NCBI GenBank assembly: GCA_031551875.1
Contig: JAVBNA010000028.1
Span: 1-17,597, forward strand
Length of the DNA: 17,597 bases
Direction: 5' to 3'
Source: JAVBNA01 sp031551875
GTDB taxonomy: Bacteria > Bacillota > Clostridia > Oscillospirales > Acutalibacteraceae
The notes under the pieces are model-generated. The model was not told where the DNA came from and made no database searches. It saw only the letters and a list, made by a program, of their open reading frames with translations. This document shows positions 15,658-17,597 of this stretch, in pieces. Both the position numbers and the translations under genes were made by a program. How positions within the stretch are numbered: the first letter of the stretch is position 1; each line of letters opens with the position of its first letter.

Positions 15658-15806
15658 TGTAATGAATATCGATAAGGCGCATGGTGCGCCTTAGTACGTG
15701 TGCCTCTTTTTCGGTTTGCCCGAATAACTTCTTTTGCATTTTTTCGTATATACGGTGACCTTTCCCGGACCTTCCGGAAAGGATTCTGCATAAGGTGGTA
15801 CAACCT
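15658..15806 (+). ncRNA. structured 5' leader of the phosphoglycosyl transferase mRNA
   Basis: The leader from the predicted start to the ATG is about 150 nt. It contains a 9-bp perfect hairpin TAAGGCGCA/TGCGCCTTA with a 3-base loop (15673-15693), a short palindrome CGTATATACG (15745-15754), and a second stem CCTTTCCCGG/CCGGAAAGG with one bulge (15759-15782). The second stem ends 9 bases before the ribosome binding site AAGGTGG (15792-15798). No known riboswitch class is evident to me, and neither hairpin has a following T-run strong enough to be a sure terminator. Confidence 0.4.
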
Positions 15807-16490
15807 ATGTCCTACAACCAAGCCTACTCTAATGAGCTTGTCGGCGCCCGCAAGTCCTCCGGCGTCAAGGTCAAGCCGGTTCCTGTCGACATCAGTGATA
15901 AAAAGGGCTTCCTTGTCCTCAAACGCGTCTTCGACTTTTTGATCAGCGCCCTGGCGCTCGTCATCCTGTCGCCGGTGCTTTTTGTCGTTTCCTTTTCAAT
16001 CCGCGTGACCACCGGCGCTTCCGCGCTCTTCTCACAGGAGCGCATCGGGCGGGATCAAAGGCCCTTCACGGTCTATAAATTCCGCACCATGAAGCCCTCC
16101 GCGCCCGACAACGTCGCCACCAATGATCTGGACGACGCAGACAACTATATTACCCGGATTGGAAAATTTCTGCGCAAAACCAGCATTGACGAGCTCCCCC
16201 AACTTCTCAACGTCTTTAAGGGCGACATGAGCATCATCGGGCCGCGTCCGCTCATCCGCAGCGAAGCCGCCATTCATGACCTGCGCAGCCAGAACGGCGT
16301 GTATCAGATTCGTCCGGGGCTGACCGGCTGGGCACAGATCAACGGCCGTGACTACCTGACCGATGAGGAAAAGGTGGATCTCGACACCGAGTACCTGCGC
16401 CGCCTGAGTGTCAAATTCGATGTGCTGTGTATAATTCGCACCATTTCGGTGGTTTTCTCTGGCAAGGGCTTTGCCGACGGGCGCAAATAA
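15807..16490 (+). CDS. monotopic phosphoglycosyl transferase (bacterial sugar transferase family)
   Basis: This 227-residue membrane enzyme transfers a sugar-1-phosphate from a nucleotide sugar to undecaprenyl phosphate, the first membrane step of capsule, exopolysaccharide or glycoprotein glycan assembly. Signature segments are the re-entrant hydrophobic helix (about 41-66) with its Ser-Pro break (55-56), QERIGRDQRPFTVYKFRTM (77-95), the catalytic Asp128-Glu129 in SIDELPQLLNV, GDMSIIGPRPL (139-149) and RPGLTGWAQINGRD. Its length fits the minimal PglC-like core, without the large N-terminal membrane domain of WcaJ/WbaP types. I start at the ATG at 15807, since AAGGTGG (15792-15798) is its ribosome binding site. 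The in-frame GTG at 15795 lies inside that site and would put four extra residues in front. No other glycan gene is nearby, so the sugar and final polymer are unknown. Confidence 0.95.
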   Translation: MSYNQAYSNELVGARKSSGVKVKPVPVDISDKKGFLVLKRVFDFLISALALVILSPVLFVVSFSIRVTTGASALFSQERIGRDQRPFTVYKFRTMKPSAPDNVATNDLDDADNYITRIGKFLRKTSIDELPQLLNVFKGDMSIIGPRPLIRSEAAIHDLRSQNGVYQIRPGLTGWAQINGRDYLTDEEKVDLDTEYLRRLSVKFDVLCIIRTISVVFSGKGFADGRK

Positions 16491-16496
16491 TGCAAT

Positions 16497-16532
16497 TAAA
16501 AAAAGGGACGCGCGCGGCGCGTCCCTTTTTTT
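16497..16532. terminator. bidirectional intrinsic terminator between transferase and acetyltransferase genes
   Basis: An 8-bp stem GGGACGCG/CGCGTCCC (16505-16512 with 16518-16525) has a run of A on the left and TTTTTTT on the right, so a U-tract follows the stem on either strand. It lies between the convergent stops at 16490 and 16547. Confidence 0.92.
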
Positions 16533-16546
16533 ATGCGAACTCCGCA

Positions 16547-16975
16547 TTACGCCTCGCGAACCATGTTGCGATGGGGGATCCCGCATTCGTCATGCACGTC
16601 CGCGCAGACGACAAAGCCAAGCTTTTCATAAAAGCCGATGGCCTGCACCTGCGCGGAAATATGCAGGGTGCGCGCGCCCTGCGCCCGCGCCTCCCTCATC
16701 ATGCCCTCCATAAGCGTGCGCCCCTGCCCCGTGCCGCGCATGCGCTTGCGCACGGCAATGCGCCCCAACTGAAACTTCCCGTCCCCGAGATCCAAAATCC
16801 GGCCGGTTGCCACCGGCGCGCTGCCCGCCTGATAGAGTATATGTGTCGCGCGGGCGTCATCGTCGTCGAATTCCTCTGAAAGCGGAATGTGCTGTTCCTC
16901 CACAAAGACCTCTATGCGCACGGCGGCGCAGTCTTTTATGTCCTCTCCGGGTTTTAAAACTGTACAGGTAAGCAT
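16547..16975 (-). CDS. GNAT family N-acetyltransferase
   Basis: This 142-residue cytoplasmic enzyme is predicted to move an acetyl group from acetyl-CoA to an amine. The acetyl-CoA loop is R80-G-T-G-Q-G85 (R-x-x-G-x-G) after the strand FQLGRIAV (68-75). The segments RIEVFVEEQHIP (20-31), ATHILY (43-48) and the C-terminal GFYEKLGFVVC..GIPHRNM follow the ElaA/YjcF-type GNAT layout closely. The length is normal for a single-domain member. Its substrate is unknown. AAAGGGG lies 8 bases before the ATG. It has its own predicted promoter and shares a terminator with the transferase on the other strand. Confidence 0.9.
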   Translation of the reverse strand: MLTCTVLKPGEDIKDCAAVRIEVFVEEQHIPLSEEFDDDDARATHILYQAGSAPVATGRILDLGDGKFQLGRIAVRKRMRGTGQGRTLMEGMMREARAQGARTLHISAQVQAIGFYEKLGFVVCADVHDECGIPHRNMVREA

Positions 16976-17004
16976 GGTGTACCCCTTTCCAATTTATATT
17001 GTTA

Positions 17005-17033
17005 ACTATAATCAAGAACCGCGTAATTTGCAA
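17005..17033 (-). promoter_or_regulatory. putative promoter of the acetyltransferase gene
   Basis: On the minus strand TTGCAA (17033-17028) and TATAGT (17010-17005) are 17 bases apart, about 30 bases before the start codon. The region 17034-17170 to its right is AT-rich and holds no gene or motif that I can support. Confidence 0.6.
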
Positions 17034-17171
17034 GTTTTTTATCCTCGTATTGATTCCTTCGCTTTAAGGGATTAAGTGCGCTGGATTTTGTCCATTCATG
17101 TTTTATTCTGTAATTTCTTGCAAATCCTGACACGGACAAGCAGGCAACGAAAAACCGGACAAACCTAGTAG

Positions 17172-17373
17172 TACCTAGCGCGTGTCTTTAAACCTAAAAA
17201 CACTGGTAAAAACAGGCAAAACATGATAAAATGGAATCATGAAAAGACATGAACTAAGCGAAGAACAATGGAAACGAATCAAAGAAATCCTGCCCCCGGA
17301 AAGAAAGCCCCAGGGAGGCCGCCCGGCGAAAGATAACCGGTTAATGCTGAACGGCATAATCTACGTATTGGTG
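17172..17373 (+). pseudogene. IS5-type (DUF4096) transposase gene, 5' fragment with its left flank
   Basis: The ATG at 17239 opens a frame whose first 44 codons match the N-terminus of IS5-group transposases of the DUF4096 type: MKRHELSEEQWKRIKEILPP, then GGRPAKDNRLMLNGIIYVL. The usual continuation (RTGAPWRDLP) is missing; after codon 44 the frame reads unrelated residues and stops at 17457. The gene is therefore cut at about 17370 and non-functional. The upstream DNA (CCTAG at 17174-17178, then CGCGTGTCTTTAAAC) looks like the left end of such an element beside a CTAG-type target, but no matching right end is present to confirm it. Confidence 0.8.
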
Positions 17374-17457
17374 GTTTTCCTTGACTTTGTAATGGATGGC
17401 ATCCAGGAAGACAAAGGGATACACTGCATCCAACCCGCGATTCTGCCACGCCGTTAG
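17368..17457 (-). pseudogene. inverted internal fragment of an IS256-family transposase
   Basis: On the minus strand this stretch reads TAWQNRGLDAVYPFVFLDAI followed by HYKVKENH, the highly conserved core of IS256 (Mutator-like) transposases that contains a catalytic Asp of the DDE triad (FLDAIHYKV). Only about 30 codons are left: past KENH the frame runs into the IS5-type sequence, and before TAWQNR the resemblance ends at the neighbouring element end. It is joined head-on to the IS5-type fragment at about 17368-17373. Confidence 0.8.
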
Positions 17458-17494
17458 AGAGCGCTGAAAAAGTTGTGTAAAAGTGAATAAGTAC

Positions 17495-17545
17495 CATCCC
17501 TTCAGACAAGAATCGAAGCAGAAAAAAAACTTGCCTGAAGGGATG
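17495..17545. repeat. inverted repeat covering the next gene's ribosome binding site
   Basis: CATCCCTTCAGACAAG (17495-17510) and CTTGCCTGAAGGGATG (17530-17545) are complementary at 15 of 16 positions around a 19-base A-rich loop. The right arm contains GAAGGG, the only likely ribosome binding site for the frame at 17555. In a transcript entering from outside, the hairpin would hide that site, a known way for insertion sequences to avoid activation by neighbouring promoters. Confidence 0.7.
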
Positions 17546-17554
17546 AATTGTATT

Positions 17555-17597
17555 ATGGAGAAAACACCAGCAACAACAATGAAAGAGTTTGTAAACA
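17555..17597 (+). CDS. start of a partial gene at the right edge, possibly a transposase
   Basis: An ATG at 17555 (with a second in-frame ATG at 17543) opens MEKTPATTMKEFVN and runs off the window. Fourteen codons are too few to identify. Its position just inside an element-like end suggests a transposase. The choice of start is uncertain because the upstream ATG lies within the hairpin arm. Confidence 0.4.
   Translation, partial: MEKTPATTMKEFVN

Larger units (their letters stand above)
17461..17597 (+). mobile_element. probable left end of an insertion sequence running off the right edge
   Basis: The two transposase fragments end at about 17457. The next DNA carries an end-like sequence (AGTTGTGTAAAAGTGAATAAG at about 17471-17490), a 16-bp imperfect inverted repeat (17495-17545) and then a new reading frame. 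Terminal repeats containing GTGTAAAAGTG are common in IS256-family elements, which suggests but does not prove the family. The boundary is not exactly resolved. Confidence 0.45.

Noticed and set aside
15673..15693. Possible transcription terminator or c-di-GMP riboswitch in the transferase leader
   Set aside because: The hairpin is perfect but has no immediate T-run, and the hallmark sequences of c-di-GMP-I or -II aptamers are absent.
1..17597. CRISPR array, tRNA or rRNA genes, prophage or defence island
   Set aside because: No regularly spaced repeats, cloverleaf-like sequences, rRNA signatures or phage/defence genes were found on reading both strands.

Overview
The window looks like chromosome of a Gram-positive anaerobe of the class Clostridia, probably a gut- or fermenter-type Oscillospirales/Ruminococcaceae-like organism. 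The clues are strong AGGAGG-type ribosome binding sites, GC-rich genes separated by AT-rich intergenic DNA with sigma-A promoters, many long rho-independent terminators, a lipoprotein signal, and a secreted glycosidase ending in a type I dockerin. Species cannot be read from the sequence.

Layout, left to right. (1) 1-570: a minus-strand cobalamin riboswitch with its own promoter and a terminator-type expression platform. It reads toward the left edge, where a strong ribosome binding site leads into a very short or frameshifted reading frame. (2) 725-2200 (+): a lipoprotein with an extended exported domain of unknown function. (3) 2259-3967 (-): a two-gene ABC-2 exporter operon, permease and ATPase, overlapping by ATGA. 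It converges on the lipoprotein gene at a shared bidirectional terminator. (4) 4169-10738 (-): one 6.6-kb gene for a secreted, multi-domain GH2 beta-galactosidase with duplicated carbohydrate-binding-type modules, a cohesin-like domain and a C-terminal dockerin. Its leader is long and contains inverted repeats and a palindrome. (5) 11210-11300 (+): a broken remnant of a small membrane protein gene, followed by 11372-14218 (+), a membrane-bound hybrid histidine kinase with two receiver domains and a 23-bp-stem terminator. (6) 14282-15430 (-): an NAD(P)-binding SDR gene preceded in the same operon by a 43-residue single-pass membrane protein. (7) 15623-16490 (+): a monotopic phosphoglycosyl transferase behind a textbook TTGACA-17-TATAAT promoter and a roughly 150-nt structured leader. 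(8) 16547-16975 (-): a GNAT acetyltransferase. (9) 17170-17597: a scrap heap of insertion sequences. The 5' end of an IS5-type (DUF4096) transposase gene is fused to an inverted scrap of an IS256-family transposase, next to what looks like the left end of another element running off the right edge.

Most genes are single units with their own promoter and terminator, so there is little evidence of one pathway joining them. The clearest possible functional pairing is the divergent beta-galactosidase and hybrid kinase, but the DNA gives no direct proof that one controls the other. I found no CRISPR array, tRNA, rRNA, defence island or prophage. The best leads are the cohesin-plus-dockerin architecture of the glycosidase, its structured leader, the tiny membrane protein, the leader of the phosphoglycosyl transferase, and the riboswitch ahead of an apparently interrupted frame.
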